From CBDIHP01 sp965279195 (GTDB lineage Bacteria > Planctomycetota > Planctomycetia > Isosphaerales > Isosphaeraceae), in NCBI GenBank assembly GCA_965279195.1, contig CBDIHP010000025.1:59667-123666 (forward strand): a stretch of DNA of 64,000 nucleotides, in the 5' to 3' direction. Position 1 is the first letter of the stretch; every line of letters begins with the position of its first letter. A program made the position numbers and the translations under genes. The notes under the pieces were generated by a model. It saw only the letters and a program-made list of their open reading frames with translations, did not search any database and was not told where the DNA came from. Below, piece by piece: positions 56,288 through 64,000 of this stretch.

Positions 56288-57229
56288 ATGGTGGCGGTCT
56301 ACACCGATAGCCGGATGCTCGAACACGTCCCAGCCTCGGGGCATCCCGAACGACCCGAGCGGCTGGCGACGGTCCTCCGCCACCTGACGCGCACCGGGCA
56401 GCTCGGCGTCTGCCGCCAGAAGCTGCTCCGCGAGGCCACCGACGTCGAGCTGCTCCGGGTCCACACCGAGGGGCACCTGGAGTTCATCAAGCGGATCGCG
56501 GGGCAGGGGAATCTTACCCATGTCGAGGAGGACACCTGGGTTTCACATGGATCGCACACCGCGGCCCGACTCGCGGCCGGCGCGTGCGTCGACGCGGTCG
56601 AGTCCGTCGTGAAGGGCGAGGACCGCCTGGCGATGTGCCTGGTCCGGCCTCCCGGGCACCATGCGCTGCCCGATGGCCCGATGGGATTCTGCCTGTTCGG
56701 CAATATCGCCGTCGCCGCCGCGCATGCCACCAAGGCGCTTGGTGTGAATCGTGTGCTGGTCGTCGACTGGGACGTCCATCACGGGAACGGCACTCAGGAG
56801 ATGTTCTACGAGGATCCCTCGGTCGCCTTCCTCTCGATCCACCGCTATCCGTTCTACCCAGGCAGCGGCGCGGCAGACGAGACTGGGACGGGGCCGGGGC
56901 TGGGGACCAAGGTGAATGTCCCGATCGCGTTCGGGACGTCACCGACCGACTATCTGGCCGCCTTCCGGTCGAACCTTGAGGCCCTCGCGGATCGGACGAG
57001 GCCCGAGTTGATCCTCCTGAGCGCGGGTTTCGACGCCCACGCCGAGGATCCGGTCGGCAGCCTCGGGCTCGACTTCGAACATTTCGAGACCATGACAAGG
57101 CAGATCCTCGACGTGGCGAAGGTCCATTGCGGAGGTCGGCTGGTGAGCGTGCTCGAAGGAGGGTACAACCTCTCGATCCTCGCCGGTTGCGTCTCGGCGC
57201 ACCTTGAGGTCCTCATCGACAACGACTGA
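56288..57229 (+). CDS. Histone deacetylase-like (class II/AcuC type) amidohydrolase
   Basis: A 313-aa zinc hydrolase: HPERPERLATVLRHL, LVRPPGHHALPDGPMGFCLFGN (catalytic His pair), VVDWDVHHGNGTQE (zinc-binding Asp and His) and LLSAGFDAHAEDP (third ligand Asp). Bacterial members act on acetylpolyamines, acetyl-lysine proteins or similar; the substrate here is not known. A symporter gene starts 17 bp downstream, so the two probably form an operon. Confidence 0.93.
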   Translation: MVAVYTDSRMLEHVPASGHPERPERLATVLRHLTRTGQLGVCRQKLLREATDVELLRVHTEGHLEFIKRIAGQGNLTHVEEDTWVSHGSHTAARLAAGACVDAVESVVKGEDRLAMCLVRPPGHHALPDGPMGFCLFGNIAVAAAHATKALGVNRVLVVDWDVHHGNGTQEMFYEDPSVAFLSIHRYPFYPGSGAADETGTGPGLGTKVNVPIAFGTSPTDYLAAFRSNLEALADRTRPELILLSAGFDAHAEDPVGSLGLDFEHFETMTRQILDVAKVHCGGRLVSVLEGGYNLSILAGCVSAHLEVLIDND

Positions 57230-57246
57230 CCCGCAAGGACGACGGG

Positions 57247-58572
57247 ATGACCGTACCGCCGAAACGCGCCATCCCGTTCTATGTCTGGATCGTGCTGGCC
57301 ATCGCGCTCGGGGCCGCGACGGGCGGTCTTATGGGGCCCAGAGCCGCCCCCTTGAGCAACGTCGGGACGCTGATCCTCGACATGATCAAGGGGCTAGCCG
57401 GCCCGTTGATCCTGTTCGCGATCCTCGACGCCTTCCTGAAGACCGAGATCGACTGGAAGAGCGGAGCGCGGATGCTCCTGATCTGCCTGATCAACGCCAC
57501 GATCGCCGTGGTGATCGGGCTGTCACTCTCGAACTGGATCCGGCCCGGTCACGGGTTCCTCGACGCCCACAGCCCTCACCTGGCGGGCGCCGCGAGCGAG
57601 GAGTACGCGAAACTCAGTCGGAGCCCTGCCTCGGGCCGGTCGATCGACTTCCTGGCCGATCTGCTGGCTCTCGTCCCGACCTCGCTCTTCCGGCCGATCG
57701 TCGAGAACACGGTCTTCTCGATCGTGATCTTGGCGGTCCTGCTCGGGGCCGCCCTGCGTCGGATCAAGTCGACCAACCTAGCCGTGGGCTCGCTCGACTA
57801 CCTGCCTGTGGAGCAGGCGATCGGCGTGATCTATGCGACGATCGAGATCGTGCTCGGGTGGATCGTGAAGCTCGTCCCACTGGCTGTGTTCGGGGTGGTG
57901 GCGAAGACGATCGGGCTCTACGGCGTTCGGCCTCTCGGACAGGTCGGTCTTTACCTCGCCGTCGGGATCTCGGGTCTACTCGTTCAGGTTCTCGTCGTCT
58001 ATCAGGCGTGGCTGGTCCTCGTGGCCCGGATGCCGCTGAGGCGATTCTGGTCGGCCGCGAGGGAAGCGGTGATGACGGCGACGGGGACCGCGAGCAGCAT
58101 GGCGACCCTGCCCAAGACGCTGGAGTGCCTTGAACGGCTCGGGGTGAGTAAGCGATCGTCCCGCCTCGCCGCCTGCGTGGGGACGAATCTTAACAACGAC
58201 GGCATCCTGCTCTACGAGGCCATGGCCGTGCTTTTCGTGGCTCAGGCGATCGGGATCGACCTGGGATTCGCTGAGCAGCTCGTGGTCGCCCTGGCGTGCG
58301 TGATCGCGGGCATCGGGATCTCAGGCGTCCCGGAGGCAGGGCTCATCTCGTTGCTCGTCGTGCTCCAGACGGTGAAGTTGCCGGCGGCCGGGGTTGAGCT
58401 CGTGATCCCCTTCCTGCTGTCGGTGGACTGGGTTCTCGGCCGCTGCCGGGCGATGACGAACGTGACCAGCGACATGCTCGTGGCGGTGCTGCTCGATCGG
58501 TTCAACGGGCAGGGGAACTTCGAAAGCAAAACGCCCCGCAAGGACGGGGCGTTTGACTCAGGCTTGGAATGA
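57247..58572 (+). CDS. Dicarboxylate/amino acid:cation symporter (DAACS family)
   Basis: A 441-aa SDF-family transporter. Early helices (FYVWIVLAIALGAATGGLMG, then IKGLAGPLILFAILDAFLKT) are followed by the Ser-rich re-entrant hairpin TATGTASSMATLPKTLECLERLGV. Helix 7 (CVGTNLNNDGILLYEAM) stands at the NMDGT position, and the second hairpin (IAGIGISGVPEAGLIS) follows. It imports glutamate, aspartate or C4-dicarboxylates with Na+ or H+. AAGGA precedes the ATG. Its TGA stop shares bases with the tRNA-Glu 3' end on the other strand. Confidence 0.9.
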   Translation: MTVPPKRAIPFYVWIVLAIALGAATGGLMGPRAAPLSNVGTLILDMIKGLAGPLILFAILDAFLKTEIDWKSGARMLLICLINATIAVVIGLSLSNWIRPGHGFLDAHSPHLAGAASEEYAKLSRSPASGRSIDFLADLLALVPTSLFRPIVENTVFSIVILAVLLGAALRRIKSTNLAVGSLDYLPVEQAIGVIYATIEIVLGWIVKLVPLAVFGVVAKTIGLYGVRPLGQVGLYLAVGISGLLVQVLVVYQAWLVLVARMPLRRFWSAAREAVMTATGTASSMATLPKTLECLERLGVSKRSSRLAACVGTNLNNDGILLYEAMAVLFVAQAIGIDLGFAEQLVVALACVIAGIGISGVPEAGLISLLVVLQTVKLPAAGVELVIPFLLSVDWVLGRCRAMTNVTSDMLVAVLLDRFNGQGNFESKTPRKDGAFDSGLE

Positions 58573-58644
58573 CCCCGACGGGATTTGAACCCGTGCTGCA
58601 TGCGTGAAAGGCATGTGTCCTAAACCAGGCTAGACGACGGGGCC
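58570..58644 (-). tRNA. tRNA-Glu (TTC anticodon)
   Basis: The minus strand folds with acceptor GGCCCCG/CGGGGTC, anticodon stem CATGC/GCATG with loop CTTTCAC, and T-loop TTCAAAT. Discriminator A is present and CCA is not encoded. Confidence 0.95.
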
Positions 58645-58806
58645 ATGTCGCTGGGCGACAGGAGAAATGTAGCCGACCCTGCCCCGCGGGTCAAGGGTTC
58701 ACTCCCGAACCGCGATGGGTTCGCGGGCCGTCGGGAAGCCCCTTGCGGGCCCCGACCAGAGTCGGTAGCTTGGTCCCGAAACCGGAACCCAGGAGCCCTC
58801 CGCTCG

Positions 58807-59364
58807 ATGCCAAAGATCCTGATCCTCACCGGCGACGCGGGTGAATCGCAGGAGATTTACTACGCGAAGTACCGCCTCGAGGAAGAAGGCTGGCACGTCG
58901 ACATCGCCGCGCCGGAGCGTCGGGTGTTCCTCTCCGTCGTCCACGATTTCGAACCTGGCTTCGACACTTATACGGAGAAGCCCGGCTACCGCGTCCAGGC
59001 GGACATCGGCCTCGATGACGTTGACGCCGCCTCCTACGACGGGTTGATCCTGCCCGGGGGCAGGGCACCGGAGTATCTCCGGAATCGGCCGAAGGCTGTC
59101 GAGATCGTCCGGCACTTCGTTGAATCGGGCAAGCCGATCGGGGCGAACTGCCACGGCCCCTTGCTCGTCATCGCCGCCGGCGGGCTCAAGGGTAAGTCGA
59201 CGACCTGCTTTCCCGACCTTGAGCCTGATGTCACGGCCGCAGGCGCAACTTTCGTCAACCGCGACGTGATCGTCGACGTCTCGCTGGTCACGGTGCGTGG
59301 GTGGCCGGACAACGGTCCCTGGATGAGGGAGTTTGTGAAGTTGCTCAGATCTCGGCTATCTTGA
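58807..59364 (+). CDS. DJ-1/PfpI family protein
   Basis: A 185-aa protein of the DJ-1/PfpI (class I glutamine amidotransferase-like) superfamily. The N-terminal strand KILILTGDAGESQEIYYAKYRL starts the fold, YDGLILPGGRAPEYLR follows, and the nucleophile elbow is GANCHGPLLVIAAGG, with the reactive Cys next to His as in PfpI proteases and YhbO-type deglycases. Stress-related deglycase, chaperone or protease roles are known in the family; none can be chosen here. ATG 58807 gives the standard length. The upstream in-frame stretch covers the tRNA spacer and is not coding. Confidence 0.9.
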   Translation: MPKILILTGDAGESQEIYYAKYRLEEEGWHVDIAAPERRVFLSVVHDFEPGFDTYTEKPGYRVQADIGLDDVDAASYDGLILPGGRAPEYLRNRPKAVEIVRHFVESGKPIGANCHGPLLVIAAGGLKGKSTTCFPDLEPDVTAAGATFVNRDVIVDVSLVTVRGWPDNGPWMREFVKLLRSRLS

Positions 59365-59373
59365 AAGCCTCTC

Positions 59374-59391
59374 GGGCTCGATGTCGAGCCC
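59374..59391. terminator. Hairpin terminator between convergent genes
   Basis: A perfect 8-bp stem (gggctcga/tcgagccc) with a 2-base spacer lies between the PfpI gene stop and the csrA stop. Confidence 0.6.
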
Positions 59392-59396
59392 TGGAC

Positions 59397-59609
59397 TTAC
59401 TGACCCGCTTCCGGCGAGGTGGCCGGATGGACTTCCACCTGCTTGAGTTGATTCTGGATCGCCTCGTAGACCTCGCGGCGGTGGACCGTGACGTCCTTGG
59501 GGGCATCAATCCCGAGCCGGACCTTGTCGCCGCGGATTTCCACCACGGTGACCCGGATCGTATCGTTGATGATGATGCTCTCGTCTTTCTTCCGGGAGAG
59601 TACTAGCAT
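59397..59609 (-). CDS. csrA: Carbon storage regulator CsrA
   Basis: A 70-aa RNA-binding regulator: MLVLSRKKDESIIINDTIRVTVVEIRG, then KVRLGIDAPKDVTVHRREVYEAIQ. The N-terminal strand (LVLSRK) and the late VHRREV strand form the RNA-binding surface, with the key Arg residues present. CsrA binds GGA in mRNA leaders and controls translation. GAGGAG lies five bases before ATG 59609. A promoter candidate lies at 59719-59746. Confidence 0.95.
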   Translation of the reverse strand: MLVLSRKKDESIIINDTIRVTVVEIRGDKVRLGIDAPKDVTVHRREVYEAIQNQLKQVEVHPATSPEAGQ

Positions 59610-59718
59610 CGTCGCTCCTCGTAGAAGCCGCACTCAGGTGAGCTGACATCGAGCGAGCGTACATCCTGGAAGGCGCCGCTGCGCGCAACGACCTTGCCGA
59701 ACGTAAGCGTTCGTTCCA

Positions 59719-59746
59719 CTCTAACCTGCCTCCGACAGCGGTCAAG
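59719..59746 (-). promoter_or_regulatory. Promoter candidate for csrA
   Basis: On the minus strand, TTGACC (59746-59741) and TAGAGT (59724-59719) are spaced by 16 bp. The leader would be about 100 nt. Confidence 0.45.
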
Positions 59747-59847
59747 GGGTTGTGGCAAAATTCACAACCCAACGACTCTATACGGAAGAGGAAGGCCTGG
59801 GGGGTTTGGGGGCACTTCGATCCCCGCGCCGCGCGGGAGGGAACGAG

Positions 59848-60591
59848 CTATTCGTCGCTATCGTCGGCGTAGCGACGGTAGAGGTTCCCGAGTCCGAGGT
59901 CGTAGATTTCGGCCTCGATGTCCTCGGGATTGCAGGGGTGGATCGTCTCCTTGAGCTCCTGGATCAGGAGTTCGAGGAACTTTGCTCGGGCGCGCTGGAG
60001 GGTCTTGCGGAAGGCCTCCGGCGTGATCCTGGCACCGGTGCGCTCGGTCAACTGCTGGGCGATTTCGTCGATCGATGCTTTGGGATTGTTGACACGAAGG
60101 TTGAGGACGGTCGCATAGCGATTCTTGGGCGTGCTCGCCTCATAGGAGTCGAGGCGGGTGAACACTCGCTTGATGACGGCTTCTCTCCAGACGCGATCGT
60201 AGTCCGAGTCGGGATGACTCGGGTCGATCAGATCGCCCGGGGGCAGGGCCTGGACCTTCCGCCCTCGGAAATGGTCGATGATGAGGCGGTGGAGGACTGT
60301 GCGGAGGTAGTCGCGGAAGCGTCCCTTGTTGTGGTCCGCGCCGGCGAGCTTGTGGGTCAGGAGCTTGGTCCAGAATTCCTGGAAGACCTCGTCGGCGAGG
60401 TTCTGGTCGCGGAGCTTGAGCCGCAGGTAGCGTCGGACGGCCTCGTGGTAGCGACCGATCAGCTCGCCCATTGCCGCCTGGCCGACGGGCCCGGGCGTGT
60501 GGGCATTACGGATCGTGGTCCAACTCGTCTCGAGTTCGGTGAGGTGACCACTACCCTCGGGGACCGCCGCGACGTCGTCGTTGGAACCCAT
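59848..60591 (-). CDS. ECF-like RNA polymerase sigma factor
   Basis: A 247-aa protein. A sigma-70 region 2-like segment covers ~45-110 (GELIGRYHEAVRRYLRLKL, LADEVFQEFWTKLLTHKLAG and FRDYLRTVLHRLIIDHFR). A weak region 4-like helix-turn-helix lies at ~170-215 (SIDEIAQQLTERTGARITPEAFRKTLQRARAKFLELL). The long linker and ~30-residue acidic tail fit planctomycete-expanded ECF-like sigma factors. The target promoters are unknown. No anti-sigma gene is adjacent; control could be through the kinase-FHA network (inference). Confidence 0.8.
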   Translation of the reverse strand: MGSNDDVAAVPEGSGHLTELETSWTTIRNAHTPGPVGQAAMGELIGRYHEAVRRYLRLKLRDQNLADEVFQEFWTKLLTHKLAGADHNKGRFRDYLRTVLHRLIIDHFRGRKVQALPPGDLIDPSHPDSDYDRVWREAVIKRVFTRLDSYEASTPKNRYATVLNLRVNNPKASIDEIAQQLTERTGARITPEAFRKTLQRARAKFLELLIQELKETIHPCNPEDIEAEIYDLGLGNLYRRYADDSDE

Positions 60592-60789
60592 AACGCGCCA
60601 GCCTTCGTCGTCCGTGCCGGCCGATCCCTTGTCGCCAGGGATGCCCGCTCGGCAATGGCGGGCGGAGGCCGACGAGTCGCTTGAATCACGGAAGGGAAAG
60701 GTCGTTGGGCCATCGCCCCGTTTTGGGGCGGGCGGTACCCGCGCCGGGCCGTTCGGATGTGGGGGACCGCCCGGAGCTCGGCCAGCGAA

Positions 60790-60862
60790 TACGCCCGGCA
60801 GGATTCGAACCTGCGACCGGCGGTTTAGAAAACCGCTGCTCTATCCACTGAGCTACGGGCGC
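60790..60862 (-). tRNA. tRNA-Arg (TCT anticodon)
   Basis: The minus strand folds with acceptor GCGCCCG/CGGGCGT, anticodon stem GCGGT/ACCGC with loop TTTCTAA, and T-loop TTCGAAT. Discriminator A is present and there is no CCA. Confidence 0.95.
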
Positions 60863-60893
60863 TCGGAGGGGCTCGATCGAGGACGACCAGGGA

Positions 60894-60967
60894 TGCGCCC
60901 GGCAGGATTCGAACCTGCGACCTGCGGTTTAGGAAACCGCTGCTCTATCCACCTGAGCTACGGGCAC
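60894..60967 (-). tRNA. tRNA-Arg (CCT anticodon)
   Basis: The minus strand folds with acceptor GTGCCCG/CGGGCGC and anticodon stem GCGGT/ACCGC with loop TTCCTAA. The body is nearly identical to the neighbouring tRNA-Arg(TCT), which suggests tandem duplication. Confidence 0.95.
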
Positions 60968-61103
60968 GTTCGAACGACCTGGAACGATTCTGGCCGACAG
61001 GGCACACTCATGTCAACGACCAATGGCGGGCCCGCGGGACTTCGTCCGATCCGGCCGTGGTCACTGGATTCGACGCATCTCCCACCCGAGGGGTTCGGAC
61101 CCG

Positions 61104-61889
61104 ATGTCGAGCTTAACCCGAGTCGCCCTGGTTACCGGAGGGAGTCGCGGCATCGGCCGGGGGATCGTCCGCCAGCTCGCCTCCTCCGGCTACCGGATAG
61201 CCATCAACTACCGATCCGCTGTCGATGAGGCGAACGCCGCGAAAGCCGAGGCGATCGACGGCGGTGCGGACGATGCAGAGAGTTTCCAGGCCGATGTCGG
61301 GGACCCAGAGCAGGGGAGATCGTTGGTCGATCGGGTCATCGCGCGATTCGGTCAGCTCGACGTACTCGTAAACAATGCGGGCGTCGCCCCCCTCGAGCGG
61401 AAGGATGTGCTGGAGATGATAGAGGAGAGCTGGGACCGCGTGCTCGGGATTAACCTTCGTGGCCCCTTCTTCCTGAGCCAGTACGCATCACGGCGGATGA
61501 TTGAGGTCGCGCCGGTGGATCGCGACGCCCCTCGCTCGATCATCTTCGTGACCTCGGTCTCGGCCGAGTCCGCCAGCGTGAATCGGATGGAGTACTGCGT
61601 CTCCAAGGCCGGGCTGAGTATGGCGGCCAGGGGGCTGGCCTTGGCCCTGGCGGATCACGGGATCGCCGTCTTCGAGGTCCGCCCGGGGGTGATCGAGACC
61701 GACATGACCGGCCCGGTCCGCGACATCTACGACCGTAAGATCCGAGATGGTCAGATCAGCCCGATCCGGCGCTGGGGGACCCCGCTCGATGTCGGTCGGG
61801 CGGTGGCGATGCTGGCGAGCGGCGAACTGCCCTTCTCGACCGGGGAGATCCTCCACGTCGACGGCGGATTGCATCTCCCCAGGCTCTAA
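61104..61889 (+). CDS. Short-chain dehydrogenase/reductase (3-oxoacyl-ACP reductase-like)
   Basis: A 261-aa SDR. The NAD(P) motif TGGSRGIGRG lies near residue 12, followed by the NNAG motif (VLVNNAGVAPL), catalytic Ser in FVTSVSAESAS, and YCVSK (Tyr-x3-Lys). The C-terminal VRPGVIETDMTGPV and HVDGGLHLPRL fit the FabG-like or sugar/keto-reductase group. The substrate is uncertain. ATG 61104 is preferred to 61023, as the extra part is Arg-rich and covers the spacer after the tRNA genes. Confidence 0.88.
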   Translation: MSSLTRVALVTGGSRGIGRGIVRQLASSGYRIAINYRSAVDEANAAKAEAIDGGADDAESFQADVGDPEQGRSLVDRVIARFGQLDVLVNNAGVAPLERKDVLEMIEESWDRVLGINLRGPFFLSQYASRRMIEVAPVDRDAPRSIIFVTSVSAESASVNRMEYCVSKAGLSMAARGLALALADHGIAVFEVRPGVIETDMTGPVRDIYDRKIRDGQISPIRRWGTPLDVGRAVAMLASGELPFSTGEILHVDGGLHLPRL

Positions 61890-62022
61890 ACCTCCTACGG
61901 TTCGGACTGTTCCGCACGAAGTTCGATTGAAGGCGTCCGCCGGTTCGGGGACAATGAAGCCTGCGGAGGAAACGTTGGTCCTCGGATGCCTTGCCACCGA
62001 AGCGATATCCAGGACACCCCCG

Positions 62023-63382
62023 ATGCCGGATTCCGATTCGATCTCGGTCAAGCCTCCTCCCGTCATCGGGAGCTACCGGCTGCTCCAGCAGCTCGGGAGC
62101 GGAGGCATGAGTTCGGTCTTCCGCGCGGTCCATGTCGACTCCGGGCACGACGTCGCGCTGAAGGTCCTGCCCCGGTCGATGGCCAAGAATCCGACCCTGC
62201 TCCAGAGGTTTCATCGCGAAGCGAAGAAACGCGGAGTCGCTGAGCCACCCGAACATCGCCGAGATCTACGACCGGGGATCCGACCAGGGCCGTTATTACC
62301 TGGCCCTCGAATACGTGGACGGCGGCGACCTCCACGAGCGGGTCCGCAAGGAGGGCCCGCTCCCGATCAAGGAGGCGGTCGGGATCATCCGGCAGGTTGC
62401 CGAGGGGCTGAGATACGCCCTTTCCAAGGGGGTCATCCACCGTGACATCAAACCGGCGAACATCCTCCTCCGTCACGACGGCGTGGTGAAGATCATCGAC
62501 CTCGGCCTTGCCCTCCAGCTCGAAGGGGAAGACGAGCGCGTGACCCGCGTCGGTACGACGGTCGGCACGGTCGACTACATGTCCCCCGAGCAGGCGAGGG
62601 ATTCGAGGGCGACCAGCGAGCGGAGCGACATCTACTCGCTCGGCTGTACCTTCCACTATCTGCTCAGCGGGTCGGCCCCTTTCCCGGGCGGGGACGTCGC
62701 GGACAAGCTCAGCCGCCACTGCACCGCTCCCCCGCCGGACGTCGCCAAGCTCCGGCCGGACGTCCCGCCCAAACTCTCGCGGTTGATCCAGAAGATGATG
62801 GCGAAGCGGCCGGAGCGGCGTTTCGACGACTACGATCACCTGATCCACGGCCTCGACTCGATCCTCCCGGTCCTCGAATCCTCCTCGGAAGCCCCCCTCG
62901 TCGCGCTCATCGACGATGACGAGGGGGACGCTCCGCTCGACGTCCTGGTCGACGACGAATCCGACGAGGGGGATTTCCTCGGATTGGATGGGAGACGGCC
63001 GTCGAGCACGATCGACGGACCGGGTCGCCCCGGTCCGGTCGAGGTTTCGCTCGCCGATCTCGCGTCCCTCGACCAGGATACCCCGACCCTACCGGCCGGT
63101 TCCCGACGCCGTCCTGCACCGGAGCCCCCGAAGGCCGACCTCTGGGCCCTCGACGAGGACGATCCGGAGGAGGTCTACGGCACGGCCGGGTACGCGGACG
63201 GCTCCGGGCGCCGTGTGGCCGGGGATGACCTGCCGCTCCAAACCTGGATCGGGATGGGGGTCATGGCGGGGCTCGGGATCGTCCTGGTCTACCTCGCCAT
63301 CTCGTTCATCTGGTACACCCTCCTCGACACGAGCGAGTCCGCGCCCGCGACCGTCCAGGGGCAGGCCAGTTCGGAGTCCTGA
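62023..63382 (+). pseudogene. Pkn-type Ser/Thr protein kinase gene with a frameshift
   Basis: The first frame gives the N-lobe (YRLLQQLGSGGMSSVFRAVH and VALKVLP with the ATP-binding Lys). The second resumes at ESLSHPNIAEIYDRGSDQG and gives VIHRDIKPANILL, IIDLGLA (DLG in place of DFG) and MSPEQARD. Removing one A from the AAA run at 62227-62229 fuses the two without loss, giving ~452 aa. After the kinase come an acidic linker (~300-410) and a membrane helix near the C-terminus (GMGVMAGLGIVLVYLAISFIWY). An intact gene would encode a membrane-anchored PknB-like kinase. Sequencing error is possible. Confidence 0.78.
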
Positions 63383-63414
63383 ACCCAGCGCATGCTCCTT
63401 GCCGCGACGGAACT

Positions 63415-63444
63415 TTGACCGGGTCGCTCGATTCGCGTTAGGAT
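63415..63444 (+). promoter_or_regulatory. Promoter candidate for the EfpL-type gene
   Basis: TTGACC (63415-63420) and TAGGAT (63439-63444) are spaced by 18 bp. The expected start of transcription (~63451) lies inside the hairpin at 63444-63467. Confidence 0.5.
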
Positions 63445-63467
63445 ATGGGATCGGTTCCGATCCCATA
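63444..63467. promoter_or_regulatory. 11-bp hairpin at the transcription start region
   Basis: Arms tatgggatcgg/ccgatcccata with a TT spacer lie 62 bp after the kinase stop and 24 bp before the next start codon. It could be an operator, leader hairpin or terminator. Confidence 0.5.
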
Positions 63468-63490
63468 CGCTCACCCCGGAGTTCGCCGTC

Positions 63491-64000
63491 GTGGTTCCCG
63501 CCAAGGATTTCAAGCGCCGGATGGTCGTCGAGATCGACGGCGCACCGCACATGATCGAGCACATCACCGTCCAGACTCCGAGCGCTCGTGGTGCGGCCAC
63601 GCTCTACAAGATCAAGGCGAGGAACCTCAAGACCCGCAATCGGGTCGAGAAGGCGTTCCGCGGGACGGACGCCCTGAGCGAGTCGAGCTTCGAGCGCCGG
63701 ACGATCCAGTACCTCTACAAGGATGGGGACGGCCACCACTTCATGGACGCGGTCGACTTCAACCAGTTCTCGTTCTCGAACGAGGACCTGGAAGACCAGA
63801 TCCCGTACATGACCGAGAACATGGAAGGGCTCGAATCGCTGGTCGTGAACGACGAGGTCATCGCGATCGAGCTGCCCGACACGGTCGACCTGATGATCGT
63901 CGACACCGCCCCCGGCGTCCGCGGCAACTCCGCCACGGGCCGGACGAAGCCGGCGACGCTCTCGACGGGCCACGTCATCCAGGTGCCCGAGCACATGGAG
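63491..64000 (+). CDS. efpL: Elongation factor P-like protein, EfpL/YeiP type (3' end cut)
   Basis: The first 170 codons from GTG 63491 are seen. The KOW-like domain I is followed by the OB-fold domains with LYKDGDGHHFMD and VIAIELPDTVDLMIVDTAPG, ending in TGRTKPATLSTGHVIQVPEH. The tip loop that in canonical EF-P carries the modified Lys (PGKGxA) reads TPSARGAATLYK here. This is very close to the E. coli YeiP tip loop, so the active residue is Arg. Such factors help ribosomes through proline-rich stalls. CGGAG lies nine bases ahead. The rest lies outside the window. Confidence 0.88.
   Translation, partial: MVPAKDFKRRMVVEIDGAPHMIEHITVQTPSARGAATLYKIKARNLKTRNRVEKAFRGTDALSESSFERRTIQYLYKDGDGHHFMDAVDFNQFSFSNEDLEDQIPYMTENMEGLESLVVNDEVIAIELPDTVDLMIVDTAPGVRGNSATGRTKPATLSTGHVIQVPEHME

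Overview
The window is very GC-rich, gene-dense chromosomal DNA from a planctomycete, most likely of the Isosphaeraceae type (Singulisphaera/Paludisphaera/Tautonia relatives). This is inferred from gene content: a right-handed beta-helix protein, a PEP-CTERM protein, a giant FG-GAP lipoprotein, an FHA protein, a Pkn-type Ser/Thr kinase, an ECF-like sigma factor and CsrA. No taxonomic marker was compared. Many genes start with GTG or TTG, and long antisense ORFs are high-GC shadows.

Layout. 1-12 kb: 3' end of a beta-helix protein, an endonuclease/phosphatase-fold enzyme, a photolyase-like protein with swapped domain order, ilvD, a membrane-anchored JAMM protease, an M48 protease and an MMPL transporter. 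12-18 kb: tetR-adaptor-RND efflux operon (leftward) with a near-perfect TetR operator. 18-29 kb: a DUF442 phosphatase, a 919-aa secreted unknown, a coupled FHA/nucleotidyltransferase pair, a Tat-exported TIM-barrel protein, a lipase, a DUF2231 protein, an APC permease and a HEAT-repeat protein. 29-34 kb: RNase R, a YhaM-like exonuclease and a CARDB protein. 34-41 kb: a PEP-CTERM protein, then an overlapping block proS-small membrane protein-WecA-like transferase-O-antigen ligase-like protein. 41-47 kb: TPR protein, nitrilase and a 1242-aa TPR/FG-GAP lipoprotein. 47-50 kb: rnc, a frameshifted membrane gene, deoC. 50-58.6 kb: rpiA, tRNA-Pro, parB, parA, pncB, a GT39-like protein, an HDAC-like hydrolase, a dicarboxylate symporter and tRNA-Glu. 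58.8-64 kb: a PfpI protein, csrA, a sigma factor, two tRNA-Arg genes, an SDR, a frameshifted Ser/Thr kinase and the 5' part of an EfpL/YeiP-type elongation factor.

Main points. Five parS-type 16-mers lie within 13 kb around parAB. Two are inside protein-coding sequence, and one is the centre of a perfect 30-bp palindrome between two convergent genes. This marks a centromere-like segregation locus, probably near the replication origin (inference). Three families of 130-160 bp elements with inverted arms (REPIN/MITE-like) sit between genes, and the ends of one family supply TAG stop codons to three genes. Two genes are broken by single-base homopolymer shifts, which could be real mutations or sequencing errors. 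No CRISPR array, prophage, insertion-sequence transposase or rRNA was seen.
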